A stretch of DNA of 42,860 nucleotides from RGIG9115 sp045648165 (lineage in GTDB: Bacteria; Bacillota; Clostridia; UBA1381): assembly GCA_045648165.1 (NCBI GenBank), contig JAZRNL010000020.1:1-42860 (forward strand). The letters run 5' to 3'. Below the pieces are notes generated by a model. That model did not search any database, was not told where the DNA came from, and saw only the letters and a program-made list of their open reading frames with translations. A program made the translations under genes and the position numbers. Shown here piece by piece: positions 25,210 to 34,388 of this stretch (its first letter is position 1; every line of letters starts with the position of its first letter).

Positions 25210-26940
25210 TTAAATATTAAAATATTTATAGTAAATTCCCCGTTTTTCCAAAAGCTCTGAATGTGTGCCCGACTCTTCTATACCATTTTCAGTAAGCACA
25301 AGAATTAAGTCAGAATTTTTAATTGTTGAAAGCCTATGAGCTATTGTAATAACCGTCCTTCCGGCAGACAGGCGTTCAAGAGAAGCTTGTACAATTCTTT
25401 CACTTTCGTTATCAAGGGCAGATGTCGCTTCATCAAGAATAAGAATAGGTGGATTTTTAAGAAAAACTCTCGCAATGCTTATTCTCTGCTTTTGACCGCC
25501 TGAAAGCTTAACTCCGCGTTCTCCGACATAAGTGTCAAGACCTTCAGGAAGGCTCATTACAAACTCATAGGCGCCTGCGTCTTTTATTGCATCAATAATT
25601 TCATTGTCGGAAGCTCCGGGGCGTCCGTATGCAACATTTTCACGCACTGTACCTGAGAAAAGATACACATCCTGCTGAACTATGCCAATTTGTTTTCGCA
25701 GTGAGCTTTTTGTAACGGTTTTTATATCCTTTCCATCTATAAATATTTTGCCGCATGTAACATCATAAAATCTTGGTATAAGATTACAAAGCGTAGTTTT
25801 ACCTCCACCTGAAGGCCCAATAACCGCAATGCTTTGCCCGGCTTTAATTGAAATATTGATATTTTCCAGCACATTTTCCTCGCCATCGGAATACATATAG
25901 CTTACGTTGTCAAAGAGTATGTCGCCTCTTACATCACCAATCTCAACTGCATCCGGCAAATCCTTTATATCTGGCTCAATCTCCAATATTTCAACGAAAC
26001 GTTCAAACCCCGTCAAACCGCGTTGAAACTGCTCCATAAAGTCTAAAATTGTTTTGATAGAAGCTAAAAAAGTTGTTACATACAAAAGATACGCTACAAG
26101 GTCACCGGGTGTGATTTTTCCTTTAATCATAAAGTACGAACCAAACGCCACAACTGTTATATACATTACACCATTAAAAAATTTGTTGGTAGTCTGAAAA
26201 CCAGCCATACAGTAGTATGCAATTTTTTTGATATTAAGAAATTTTTCATTTCCTTTCTGAAACTTTTCGATTTCTGCATTCTCCGCCGCAAAGGATTTTA
26301 CAACGCGGATTCCGAGCAAACTATCTTCAACCTGAGAGTTAAGCTCCCCGACCTGAACTCTTGACGCTTTAAAGGCTTCCTTCATCCGATTGCGATAACG
26401 GAGCGAGAAGAAGAACATAATCGGTATTATTGCAAACACTATAAGTGTAAGAGGAATATTTACACTCATAAGTATGCAAAATGATATAATCATTTTTGTT
26501 GCAGTAATCAGTATTTCTTCAGGGCAATGATGAGCAAACTCAGTAACATCAAAAAGGTCGCTCGTAATACGAGACATTATCTGCCCGACTTTTGTATTTG
26601 AATAATAAGAGTAGGAAAGCTTTTGCAAATGTTCAAACAAATCAGCTCTCATATCTGTTTCCATCTTGGTGCCCATTATGTGACCTACACCTGCCATATA
26701 ATAGTTTGCGGCAGTATCAATAATTCTGAGTACAACATACAAGGCGGTCAATTTCAAAACAATTACCATTGTTAGTGAATGAATATTACTTGCTCCAAGG
26801 TCCGTAATATAGCGAACAATAAGAGGGAAAACTATTTCTGAGGCCGTTGTGAGCATAGCACAAAACAAATCAAGAATGAGTATCCATTTGTACTTTTTAT
26901 AGTAAGGTAAAAATCTTTTTATCAAATAGCTTGATTTCAT
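25210..26940 (-). CDS. ABC exporter, membrane domain fused to ATPase (MsbA/LmrA type)
   Basis: A half-transporter of 576 residues that would work as a dimer in the membrane. Six hydrophobic segments lie in about 1-310 (for example WILILDLFCAMLTTASEIVFP, split by loops), then an ATPase with Walker A GPSGGGKTT (near 374), Q-loop QQDVY, signature LSGGQKQR (near 477), Walker B ILILDEATSALD (near 497) and the H-loop AHRLST. All catalytic residues are present. Substrate unknown: family members export lipids, drugs or peptides. GAGGAG lies about 9 nt before the ATG. It may be co-transcribed with the zinc-ribbon gene 54 nt upstream. Confidence 0.95.
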   Translation of the reverse strand: MKSSYLIKRFLPYYKKYKWILILDLFCAMLTTASEIVFPLIVRYITDLGASNIHSLTMVIVLKLTALYVVLRIIDTAANYYMAGVGHIMGTKMETDMRADLFEHLQKLSYSYYSNTKVGQIMSRITSDLFDVTEFAHHCPEEILITATKMIISFCILMSVNIPLTLIVFAIIPIMFFFSLRYRNRMKEAFKASRVQVGELNSQVEDSLLGIRVVKSFAAENAEIEKFQKGNEKFLNIKKIAYYCMAGFQTTNKFFNGVMYITVVAFGSYFMIKGKITPGDLVAYLLYVTTFLASIKTILDFMEQFQRGLTGFERFVEILEIEPDIKDLPDAVEIGDVRGDILFDNVSYMYSDGEENVLENINISIKAGQSIAVIGPSGGGKTTLCNLIPRFYDVTCGKIFIDGKDIKTVTKSSLRKQIGIVQQDVYLFSGTVRENVAYGRPGASDNEIIDAIKDAGAYEFVMSLPEGLDTYVGERGVKLSGGQKQRISIARVFLKNPPILILDEATSALDNESERIVQASLERLSAGRTVITIAHRLSTIKNSDLILVLTENGIEESGTHSELLEKRGIYYKYFNI

Positions 26941-26994
26941 AAATCAAATCTCCTCAAAAACAAAATCAATAAAAGCACAAATTCTTATAAAAAG

Positions 26995-27882
26995 TTAATT
27001 TGTTTTTTTAAGCAATCCTTTATTTCCTTGTTCAAGATACAAGTCCAAAAAATCAATATAATCTTCATATCTTGATTTACTGTCTGAGCCCTGGTCGTAC
27101 ATAAAGTCATAATATATGTATTTATCATTTGCAATAATGGCTTTTCTGTGATAAATTCTGCCGCTTCTTGTAAATGTTACAGAATAAAAATTTGCACCGC
27201 AATTATCAACATCCGGGTCAACTCCGATTATATTAAGATACTCCTCAAGAAGCTTTTCTGGAGTTTTTGATTTGCCGATTTTTTCAAAATTAATTAACAA
27301 GTCAGCACCGCCGTCTTTATCTGTAAAGCTGGTTCTTGTATTATTATTTTTAAGTGTACCCTCCTCAAATTCTGCGGGATATGCACACTTAAATCCATAA
27401 GATGCATCTTCATATACAGCACATCCGTTCTTCTCCACTTTTTCGTCTAAAGTTTCTGCTTTATCAGTAGCTTTAGGAGTGGCATCAGGCTCTTTTGTAA
27501 CTTCCGGTGTTGCGGAAGAAACTGCCTCTTTCACACTTTCGGTTGTTTCAGGCTGAGTTTCTGCAGGAGATTCCGATGACGGATTTACAACTGAGTTATA
27601 ATTCTTATTCGCGTACATTCCACCAAATACTGCGCCTGAAATTGCAATGACAATAAGCCAGAAAATTAAAAGTCGTATACGCCTTCTGCGGCGTTTTTTC
27701 TTCGCTTCAAGTTGCATCTTCTTTTTCCTGTATCGATCATAACTGTCACTTTTTGAAGTTGTTTTTTTAGAAGCAGCAGTTCTTTTCGTTCCACCACCGT
27801 CGGACTGTAGTTTTAAACCACAATATGCGCATATTCTGGCATCGTTAGGTAGCTTACGACCGCATCTTTTGCACTGTTTCAT
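26995..27882 (-). CDS. Zinc-ribbon single-pass membrane protein
   Basis: A 295-residue protein with an N-terminal zinc ribbon (Cys4, 7, 18, 21), a very basic stretch (RYRKKKMQLEAKKKRRRRR, about 51-69), one membrane helix (about 70-91), a Ser/Thr/Pro/Glu linker (about 95-155) and a folded outer domain (about 155-295) with VTFTRSGRIYHRKAIIANDK. The basic patch puts the ribbon in the cytoplasm and the rest outside. Start codon and the trhP stop share a base (TAATG), implying coupling. I do not recognise the outer domain; sensing or wall-linked roles are guesses. Confidence 0.85.
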   Translation of the reverse strand: MKQCKRCGRKLPNDARICAYCGLKLQSDGGGTKRTAASKKTTSKSDSYDRYRKKKMQLEAKKKRRRRRIRLLIFWLIVIAISGAVFGGMYANKNYNSVVNPSSESPAETQPETTESVKEAVSSATPEVTKEPDATPKATDKAETLDEKVEKNGCAVYEDASYGFKCAYPAEFEEGTLKNNNTRTSFTDKDGGADLLINFEKIGKSKTPEKLLEEYLNIIGVDPDVDNCGANFYSVTFTRSGRIYHRKAIIANDKYIYYDFMYDQGSDSKSRYEDYIDFLDLYLEQGNKGLLKKTN

Positions 27883-29126
27883 TACTCACCGTCTCCTTCC
27901 GGCGGTATCTCTCCTCTTCTTAGCATAGAGCCTTTTACAACAGGTTTATCTGCTTTCATTTTTACTATCATAGCAGCGTGAGGAGCAACCGTAATAATTT
28001 CATCTTTATCGTTTTTCATCTCACCTACAACCTGCGAAAAACAAGGTTTTCCAGGTGATATTATTTCAATTTCTTCACCTTGATAAAATCTGTTCCTTTG
28101 AGAAATTGTCATTATACCTGTATCTTCATCATAGTCAGTAACAATTCCGATTAGGTCATAATGACGGATATATGAATTAGACGTGTAGACCTGGGCTTTA
28201 CCTTCCGGACGTCCGAAATAAAATCCTGTTATATACGGCCTGTGGCTTACTTTCATAAGCTCATGGAGCTCAGTTCCGTCAAAAGTATAATTATCAGGAT
28301 CAGCAAAATATTTATCAATTTCCCGTCTGTAAGCGCCGACAACGGTTGCAACATAGTATTCCGTCTTAACTCTTCCCTCGAGCTTTAAGCTGGTAATTCC
28401 GCTTTTTACAAGCTCAGGAATATGCTCTATCATACAAAGATCCTTTGAATTGAATATAAATGTTCCTCTGTCGTTTTCATATATATCGAAATATTCACCG
28501 GGACGGGTTTGTTCAACAAGGGAATAGTTCCATCTGCACGGATGTGCGCAGGCACCTTTATTTGAGTCTCTGCCTGTCATATAATTCGACAAAAGGCATC
28601 GTCCGGAGTATGAAATGCACATAGCCCCGTGCACAAAAGCTTCAAGCTCCAGGTCGGGATTTTTTTCTCGTATTTCTGCAATTTCTTTGAAGCTCATTTC
28701 TCTGGCAAGAACAACGCGGTCCGCTCCCATCCTCTTCCAAAACTGAGCTGATGCATAATTAACATTATTTGCCTGTGTACTGATATGAATCGCGAGATTG
28801 GGGCATTTTTCCTTAACCAAAGCGAACATACCGGGGTCGGAAACAAGAATTCCGTCAAAGCCAAGTGGTGCTATTTCGTCGAGATAAGATTTAAACTCTT
28901 CAATGTCACTGTTGTGGGGCAGAATGTTTGCAGTAAGATATACTTTTCTGCCTCTATCGTGAGCATAACGAAGCCCTTCTATAAGTTCCGGTATTGTAAA
29001 ATTTTCTGCGGCAACCCTGAGAGAAAAAGCCTCTCCGCCAACATACACCGCATCTGCCCCGTAGTCAATTGCAATTTTAAGCTTTTCAAGACTCCCACCG
29101 GGAGCAAGAAGTTCAGGTTTTTCCAT
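27882..29126 (-). CDS. trhP: U32 family protein, tRNA 5-hydroxyuridine synthesis protein TrhP
   Basis: A 414-residue peptidase-U32-family protein. The family signature is seen as EAFVHGAMCISYSGRCLLS (about 163-181), with further cysteines in CAHPC, and the start ELLAPGGSLEKLKIAIDYGADAVYVGG is typical. TrhP proteins are needed for prephenate-dependent hydroxylation of tRNA U34 to ho5U. The assignment to TrhP rather than a protease rests on the adjacent trmR and mltG, the same neighbourhood as yrrL-yrrM-yrrN-yrrO in Bacillus. A second paralogue (YrrN-like) is not here. pheA in this window handles prephenate, but any link is general metabolism. Confidence 0.85.
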   Translation of the reverse strand: MEKPELLAPGGSLEKLKIAIDYGADAVYVGGEAFSLRVAAENFTIPELIEGLRYAHDRGRKVYLTANILPHNSDIEEFKSYLDEIAPLGFDGILVSDPGMFALVKEKCPNLAIHISTQANNVNYASAQFWKRMGADRVVLAREMSFKEIAEIREKNPDLELEAFVHGAMCISYSGRCLLSNYMTGRDSNKGACAHPCRWNYSLVEQTRPGEYFDIYENDRGTFIFNSKDLCMIEHIPELVKSGITSLKLEGRVKTEYYVATVVGAYRREIDKYFADPDNYTFDGTELHELMKVSHRPYITGFYFGRPEGKAQVYTSNSYIRHYDLIGIVTDYDEDTGIMTISQRNRFYQGEEIEIISPGKPCFSQVVGEMKNDKDEIITVAPHAAMIVKMKADKPVVKGSMLRRGEIPPEGDGE

Positions 29127-29137
29127 TTAAATTTCTC

Positions 29138-29803
29138 CTAATATTTTTTCACTGAAACCGTCATACCATCGCCGATTGTGAGTATTGAGGTTTCCATATC
29201 TTCACGGGTAGTAAGCTCATTAATAAACTTTCTCAGACGTTTTACAATTGTAATTTTTCGTTTTATAATCAAATTGTCGTCCGCTGTCATACCCTTATAA
29301 AGAATGTTATCACATATAAGAATTCCACCGATTTTAAGAAGGCGCATACAATCGTCCAGCATATTTATATAATGAGCCTTCGGACCGTCAAGAAAAATAA
29401 GATCAAAGCATTCATCACAGTCCATATAAGGGATATAATCCCTTGCGTCTGCATACACTACCTTAATTCTGCCAGCGAGACCTGCTTTTTTTATGTTTTC
29501 TTTTGCAACATCTGCTATTTTTTCGTCAAATTCCAGAGTTATTATTTCAGTTTCAGGCGAAGCTGCTGCCATAACTATTGATGAATACCCAATTGCACAA
29601 CCGATTTCAAGTATTTTTTTTGGTTTGTTTGACATTATAAATGTTTCGATGAATTTTGAGGTTTCGGGTTGAACAATTGGAATAGCGTTTTCTTTAGCAT
29701 ACTCTTCTAATTGGGCAAGAATACCTTCCCTACCTTTCAGGGATGCTCTTATATAGTCAGTAACGTATTCCTTAACTATGCCATCCTTTTCATATTCTAT
29801 CAT
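29138..29803 (-). CDS. trmR: tRNA 5-hydroxyuridine methyltransferase TrmR (O-methyltransferase family 3)
   Basis: A 221-residue class I SAM-dependent methyltransferase, with motif I ILEIGCAIGYSS (about 69-80), acidic TLEFDE and FLDGPK (about 140). It matches the YrrM/TrmR type that methylates ho5U34 to mo5U34. Gene order mltG-trmR-trhP supports this over other substrates. It begins right after mltG and ends 11 nt before trhP. Confidence 0.88.
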   Translation of the reverse strand: MIEYEKDGIVKEYVTDYIRASLKGREGILAQLEEYAKENAIPIVQPETSKFIETFIMSNKPKKILEIGCAIGYSSIVMAAASPETEIITLEFDEKIADVAKENIKKAGLAGRIKVVYADARDYIPYMDCDECFDLIFLDGPKAHYINMLDDCMRLLKIGGILICDNILYKGMTADDNLIIKRKITIVKRLRKFINELTTREDMETSILTIGDGMTVSVKKY

Positions 29804-30814
29804 TTACTGACCTCCGTTTTTTGCTGCAAGATGTTCTTCATATGTGGCTGAAAAAATGTGTTTCCCATCTGCTCCAAGAACAAAATACAAAGCATCAGTT
29901 TCCTCAGGATAAAGAGCCGCCTTTATACACTCCTCTCCCGGCGATGCAATAGGTCCCGGCGGTAATCCGTTATTGAGATAGGTGTTATAGGGAGATTCAA
30001 TCCGCGTATCGGCAGTTGAAAGCACTGTCTTGCGCTCTTTTAAAATATACTGAACAGTAGCACAGGACTGAAGACGCATATTCTGATTAAGCCGGTTGTA
30101 GAATACACCTGCCACCTTCGCACGATCAGCACCGGAATTTGACTCGCGTTCAATTATTGAAGCAAGTGTTACAATCTCATCAACAGACTTGCCAAGCTCC
30201 TCTGCTCGCATATAATATTCATCCTTAAACGAATCGTCAAAAGCCTTAAGCATCATATCAACGATTTCTATAGCTGTCATGCCATTTTTGATTTCGTACG
30301 TAGCCGGAAATAAATAACCTTCCGGTTTGTATTCTCTATCCGAAACACCAACGAGAAAACGATAATTATAATCTGCTTTTAAAGCTTCATAAAACTCATC
30401 CTCTGTTACAAAATCCGAAAGTTTGCCTGCAATTTCCTTTAATTCCAAACCCTCAGGAATAATAACTTTTGCAAGTGTTGTTTCAGGGTTTGATAAAAGA
30501 TCAAGAATTTCAAAATAACTCATACCCTTTTTTATAACAACTCTTCCGGGGCGTATTTGCATGTCAGTGCCATTTATTCTGGAAATCAATCTGAAAACAA
30601 GTGGAAACTTTATTATACCTTTATCAGTTAGCTCAGTAGCTGTGCGGTTTACTGTACATCCGTCCTCTATTATGAAAACATCGCCTTTATCTACGCCTGC
30701 TACATCAATGGAAATAAACAATCCCGATATAACCAAAAAACAAAAGCAAATTGCAGAAACTAACAAAAACAGAAGCTTGAACGGGTATTTCTTTTCTTCA
30801 ATCTGTATACTCAT
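29804..30814 (-). CDS. mltG: Endolytic transglycosylase MltG
   Basis: Membrane-bound lytic transglycosylase that ends nascent glycan strands. 336 residues with one N-terminal membrane helix (about 14-34), a LysM-like part and the YceG catalytic domain: catalytic Glu in ASIIERES, then AKVAGVFYNRL and the hallmark PYNTYLNNGLPPGPIASPG. GAGGAA precedes the ATG. Confidence 0.96.
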   Translation of the reverse strand: MSIQIEEKKYPFKLLFLLVSAICFCFLVISGLFISIDVAGVDKGDVFIIEDGCTVNRTATELTDKGIIKFPLVFRLISRINGTDMQIRPGRVVIKKGMSYFEILDLLSNPETTLAKVIIPEGLELKEIAGKLSDFVTEDEFYEALKADYNYRFLVGVSDREYKPEGYLFPATYEIKNGMTAIEIVDMMLKAFDDSFKDEYYMRAEELGKSVDEIVTLASIIERESNSGADRAKVAGVFYNRLNQNMRLQSCATVQYILKERKTVLSTADTRIESPYNTYLNNGLPPGPIASPGEECIKAALYPEETDALYFVLGADGKHIFSATYEEHLAAKNGGQ

Positions 30815-30828
30815 ATAGTTTTTCCTCT

Positions 30829-31377
30829 TTATTTGAGTTGCAATAAATTCTTATTTTTATATATATAATCCCAACCACTCACCAAAGTAAGTACAGTTGA
30901 AATCCAAACAGCGATATTAATAATGATATAATTGATAGTTTCCCCTAAAACAGGAAGAATAATAAGTACAAAGGTAAGAATAATTGCAATCATTTGCGAA
31001 ACTGTTTTAAGTTTACCCCAATAACTTGCAGCAATAATTTCACCGGCACCTGCAGCAACAAGTCTGATGCCGCTAACGGCAAATTCACGAAAAAGAACTA
31101 TTATAATAACCCAAGAAGATATAAGTTCCTTATCCATAAAAACAAGGAATGCAGCAGTTGTTAAGAGTTTATCCGCCAAAGGGTCCATAAACTTGCCGAA
31201 GGTGGTAACAAGTCCTTGTTCGCGGGCAATTTTACCGTCAAGGTAGTCGGTAAATGAAGCAAGAGCAAAAATTCCGAGAGCTACAATCTGCCATACTACT
31301 CCGTCAATAAGTGCAAACATCATAAAAAGGGGAACAAGAATCATACGAAGAACTGTTAGTTTGTTAGGTGTATTCAT
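30829..31377 (-). CDS. pgsA: CDP-diacylglycerol-glycerol-3-phosphate 3-phosphatidyltransferase PgsA
   Basis: Integral membrane enzyme of phosphatidylglycerol synthesis. 182 residues with several membrane helices and the complete CDP-alcohol phosphotransferase motif: Asp44, Asp47-Gly48, Ala51-Arg52, Gly61, Asp65 and Asp69. Neighbours are mltG and rimO, a common clostridial order. Confidence 0.96.
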   Translation of the reverse strand: MNTPNKLTVLRMILVPLFMMFALIDGVVWQIVALGIFALASFTDYLDGKIAREQGLVTTFGKFMDPLADKLLTTAAFLVFMDKELISSWVIIIVLFREFAVSGIRLVAAGAGEIIAASYWGKLKTVSQMIAIILTFVLIILPVLGETINYIIINIAVWISTVLTLVSGWDYIYKNKNLLQLK

Positions 31378-31404
31378 AATAATAAATCCTTTCTGATTTC
31401 AAAA

Positions 31405-32730
31405 TTATACAGTCTTACCTGTAAGATCATATTCGTCGCAATCGAGAATTTCAACATTTACAAATTCACCGGGGAAAACCTCCCTGTCTGCTGCGAAATA
31501 TATATTACCATCAACATCAACGCTATCGCCACGGCTTCTGCCAAAGTAAAGAAAGCTCTCTTCATCATAGCCTTCACAAAGAACAGAAATCGTTTTTCCG
31601 AGCTTACTTTTATTGTTTTCAAGACTTATTTCTCTTTGAATAGCCATTAATGTGTCAAGGCGTCTGTTTTTTGTTTCTTCATCAATTTTACCGTCAAAGC
31701 TTGCCGCCGGAGTACCTTCTTCTTCAGAAAAAGCAAATACACCCACCCTTTCAAGCTGAGCTTCTTTAACAAATTCACAAAGCTCTTCAAACTGTGCTTC
31801 GGTTTCACCAGGAAAACCAACAATAAGAGAGGTTCTTATTGTAAGATCAGGAATAGTATTTCGCATTTTTGAAATAGTTTTTCTAATTTGCTCACCTGTG
31901 GTACGTCGCGCCATTCTGCGCAGTATTGTATCATTAATGTGCTGAATTGGCATATCAATATAAGGACAAAGTTTTGGCTCTTTTGCAAAAAGCTCTATAA
32001 GTTCATCGGTTACAGCCTCGGTATAGAAATAATGAACCCTTATCCACTCGAACCCATCAATTTTACATAGCTTTTCAAGAAGCTCAGAAAGTGAATACTT
32101 ACCGTAAATATCTATACCATATCTGGTGGTGTCTTGTGCGATTACTATAAGCTCTTTAACGCCTGATAATGCAAGATCATTCGCTTCCGATAGAATATCC
32201 TCAATTTTTCGGCTTCTGTACTTTCCGCGTATTTTGGGTATAGCACAATAGGTACAGTTATTGTCACAACCCTCAGATATTTTTATATAAGCAGTTGTGT
32301 TTCCTGTAGTCAAAATTCTTGGAAGCCCTTCAGGAACGTCGCAATTCATATGTCCATAAACTGCAGGTCTGTCTCCTTCTAAAGCTTTTTCTATAATTTC
32401 GGCAATTCTGTGGTAATCACCTACACCCACAATTGCATTAATTTCAGGGAATTCTTTTAAAACCTCTTCATTATATCGCTCTGCAAGGCAGCCGGTAACA
32501 ATAAGCAGCTTACAATTACCGTCTTTATACTCTGCCATTTCCAATATTGTATCAATTGATTCCTGCTTAGCAGCTTCAATAAAGCCGCAAGTATTTACAA
32601 TAAGAATGTGAGCCTTTGATGGTTCGGATACAATATCATATCCTTTATCTGCCAGAATACCAAGCATGGTTTCAGAATCCGTTCTGTTCTTGGCACATCC
32701 GAGAGAAATCATTCCGATATTATATTTCAT
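31405..32730 (-). CDS. rimO: Ribosomal protein S12 methylthiotransferase RimO
   Basis: Radical-SAM enzyme adding a methylthio group to the conserved Asp of ribosomal protein S12. 441 residues: N-terminal UPF0004 domain with three cluster cysteines (SLGCAKNRTDSE, NTCGF, TGCLAERY), radical-SAM CDNNCTYCAIP (near 155), and a C-terminal TRAM domain. The SLGCAKNRTDSE start separates RimO from MiaB. The ATG overlaps the recX end by 11 nt. Confidence 0.97.
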   Translation of the reverse strand: MKYNIGMISLGCAKNRTDSETMLGILADKGYDIVSEPSKAHILIVNTCGFIEAAKQESIDTILEMAEYKDGNCKLLIVTGCLAERYNEEVLKEFPEINAIVGVGDYHRIAEIIEKALEGDRPAVYGHMNCDVPEGLPRILTTGNTTAYIKISEGCDNNCTYCAIPKIRGKYRSRKIEDILSEANDLALSGVKELIVIAQDTTRYGIDIYGKYSLSELLEKLCKIDGFEWIRVHYFYTEAVTDELIELFAKEPKLCPYIDMPIQHINDTILRRMARRTTGEQIRKTISKMRNTIPDLTIRTSLIVGFPGETEAQFEELCEFVKEAQLERVGVFAFSEEEGTPAASFDGKIDEETKNRRLDTLMAIQREISLENNKSKLGKTISVLCEGYDEESFLYFGRSRGDSVDVDGNIYFAADREVFPGEFVNVEILDCDEYDLTGKTV

Positions 32731-33187
32731 CTGATTTCAGCCTTTCTATTGCATTTTTTATATCACCTATGTTATAGCCTCTGTAAATCAGGTACCTGAT
32801 GACTTTATCACAGTTCTTTCTTTCAAAATCGCCTTTTAGCTTTTTCTGTGCAAGCTTCAAAAGCTCTTCTTCGTCATCACAAATTTCCAAAAGAGCAATT
32901 TCAGTAAACTCTGGGGATATCCCCTTATGGATAAGCTCGGATTTTATGCGGTTTTTTCCCCATTTTTTTATATTGCACAAATCTTTTGCCAGTGCAATAG
33001 CGAATTTTTCGTCGTTTAAAAAGCCATAATTATTGCAAAAATCAACAACAAAGTCTATGTCTTCCTCAATACCGCCTGCCATCCTGAGTTTTTGGCGAAG
33101 TTCATATTCGCTATGACTTCTGAATTCAAGATACCTTAAAGCTTTTTCTTTAGTTTGTTCGCGCGTAAGTATTTTTTTATCTTCCAT
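32720..33187 (-). CDS. recX: Regulatory protein RecX
   Basis: Small helical modulator of RecA filaments. 155 residues with three tandem three-helix repeats: ALRYLEFRSHSEYELRQKL, FLNDEKFAIALAKDL with KWGKNRIKSELIHKGI, and KVIRYLIYRGYNIGDIKNAI. recA is not adjacent in this window. Confidence 0.93.
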   Translation of the reverse strand: MEDKKILTREQTKEKALRYLEFRSHSEYELRQKLRMAGGIEEDIDFVVDFCNNYGFLNDEKFAIALAKDLCNIKKWGKNRIKSELIHKGISPEFTEIALLEICDDEEELLKLAQKKLKGDFERKNCDKVIRYLIYRGYNIGDIKNAIERLKSDEI

Positions 33188-33192
33188 ATTAT

Positions 33193-34383
33193 TTAGCAGT
33201 CAATTTCAAAATATCTGAACATTTCTCCGAAGTTAATACCTGCAACAATTTTTTTCTCGTATGCAAGGCGTAGGTTTGTATAGCCTGATATAAGCGCTCG
33301 AGGGCGTATTCCGTATTCCATAGAAAGATACGCCTCCATATACGCAGACAAATGATCGCAACAACGAATAATCTCACCGTCTATTGGAGAAAAATCATCA
33401 CTGTTGTATCTGTCGCTAATTTCATCAGAGCGAACAAATATAACCTCACCGTCTTTTATTATCTTAGATGTAAATTCATCCTGGATAAAGTAACGTATTT
33501 CTCCGTGCCAGCTTCTGGGCAACAGAGGATAAATAGTGCTCTCAACCTGTTCATCTTCAATGCTCTTTATTATGTCGTCAAGGCCATCCACACCTGATTT
33601 TACCGGCGAAACAATATCTCGTGTAAGTACCTCCGGCATATCGTGGAAAAGTCCACCAAAGAAGTTATTTATACACCTTTTCTTACACGCTCCGGCCTCA
33701 AGTGAAGAAAAATATGAGAGAATTGCCACAACAAGCATATGCCCCATAACAAAAGTATTTGGGACCCTCGAAGCCTTAGACCATCTCTGCTGATAACGAA
33801 GCTTGCCCAAAAGCAGAAGAAATTCTTTCAAATACGGGCTTCCCATGAAATATTTATAACCAGAAAATGTATCACAAGCGGCTAAGCCCTGATGCATTTC
33901 TCTTTTTACAGCTTCAATGCCGTAGGTTTCTTTATTAAGAGGGTAAATCACTTGAAATTCAAAGTATGATGCCTGATAATGGGCAGCTTTTAAAATTTCT
34001 TTTTCAAGCTTTGCGTATTCAGGGTTTCGATAATACTCCATCATACGCTGAAAAAAATCACCATTTAGCGGCAAAAGCACATCTTTTAACTGGGTAAATA
34101 CCCACTCATTAAGCTGACTTCCTTTTTCTTTTACAAGCTTATGATAAATAGGCGGTTTGATATCGGTAACAATTATCCTGTGGAAAAATTCAAAAATTCC
34201 GCCCTCTATGAGCTTTTGATAATCAACCTCATCACCCTGACACTTAGCCAGTACGTATGCGTAAAACATTTTATGAGACTGCTTATCAAGCTCGGTAAAT
34301 CCAACCCAAGGTCTGATATGGTCGTTCCATCTTTGTATAGACGCCGCCTCATAAATCATAGAAATCAATGATTTTGTTATCAT
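33193..34383 (-). CDS. Tandem HD-domain protein (YfbR-like; first HD copy degenerate)
   Basis: A 396-residue protein. The C-terminal half is a YfbR-like HD phosphohydrolase: a His in VMGHMLVV, the HD pair in LFHDMPEVLTRDIVSPVK, and the last metal Asp in CCDHLSAYMEA. YfbR is a 5'-deoxyribonucleotidase with HDASEVLTGDLPTPVK at the same place. The N-terminal half repeats the same plan: QSHKMFYAYVLA, FFHRIIVTDIKPPIYHK and AAHYQASYFEF, but HD is HR and the last Asp is His, so it should not bind metal. A dNMP phosphatase or other HD activity is inferred for the second copy only. The pseudo-domain may bind nucleotide or regulate. It lies between recX and the TIGR03936 gene, apparently in one operon. 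Confidence 0.8.
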   Translation of the reverse strand: MITKSLISMIYEAASIQRWNDHIRPWVGFTELDKQSHKMFYAYVLAKCQGDEVDYQKLIEGGIFEFFHRIIVTDIKPPIYHKLVKEKGSQLNEWVFTQLKDVLLPLNGDFFQRMMEYYRNPEYAKLEKEILKAAHYQASYFEFQVIYPLNKETYGIEAVKREMHQGLAACDTFSGYKYFMGSPYLKEFLLLLGKLRYQQRWSKASRVPNTFVMGHMLVVAILSYFSSLEAGACKKRCINNFFGGLFHDMPEVLTRDIVSPVKSGVDGLDDIIKSIEDEQVESTIYPLLPRSWHGEIRYFIQDEFTSKIIKDGEVIFVRSDEISDRYNSDDFSPIDGEIIRCCDHLSAYMEAYLSMEYGIRPRALISGYTNLRLAYEKKIVAGINFGEMFRYFEIDC

Positions 34384-34388
34384 TTATA

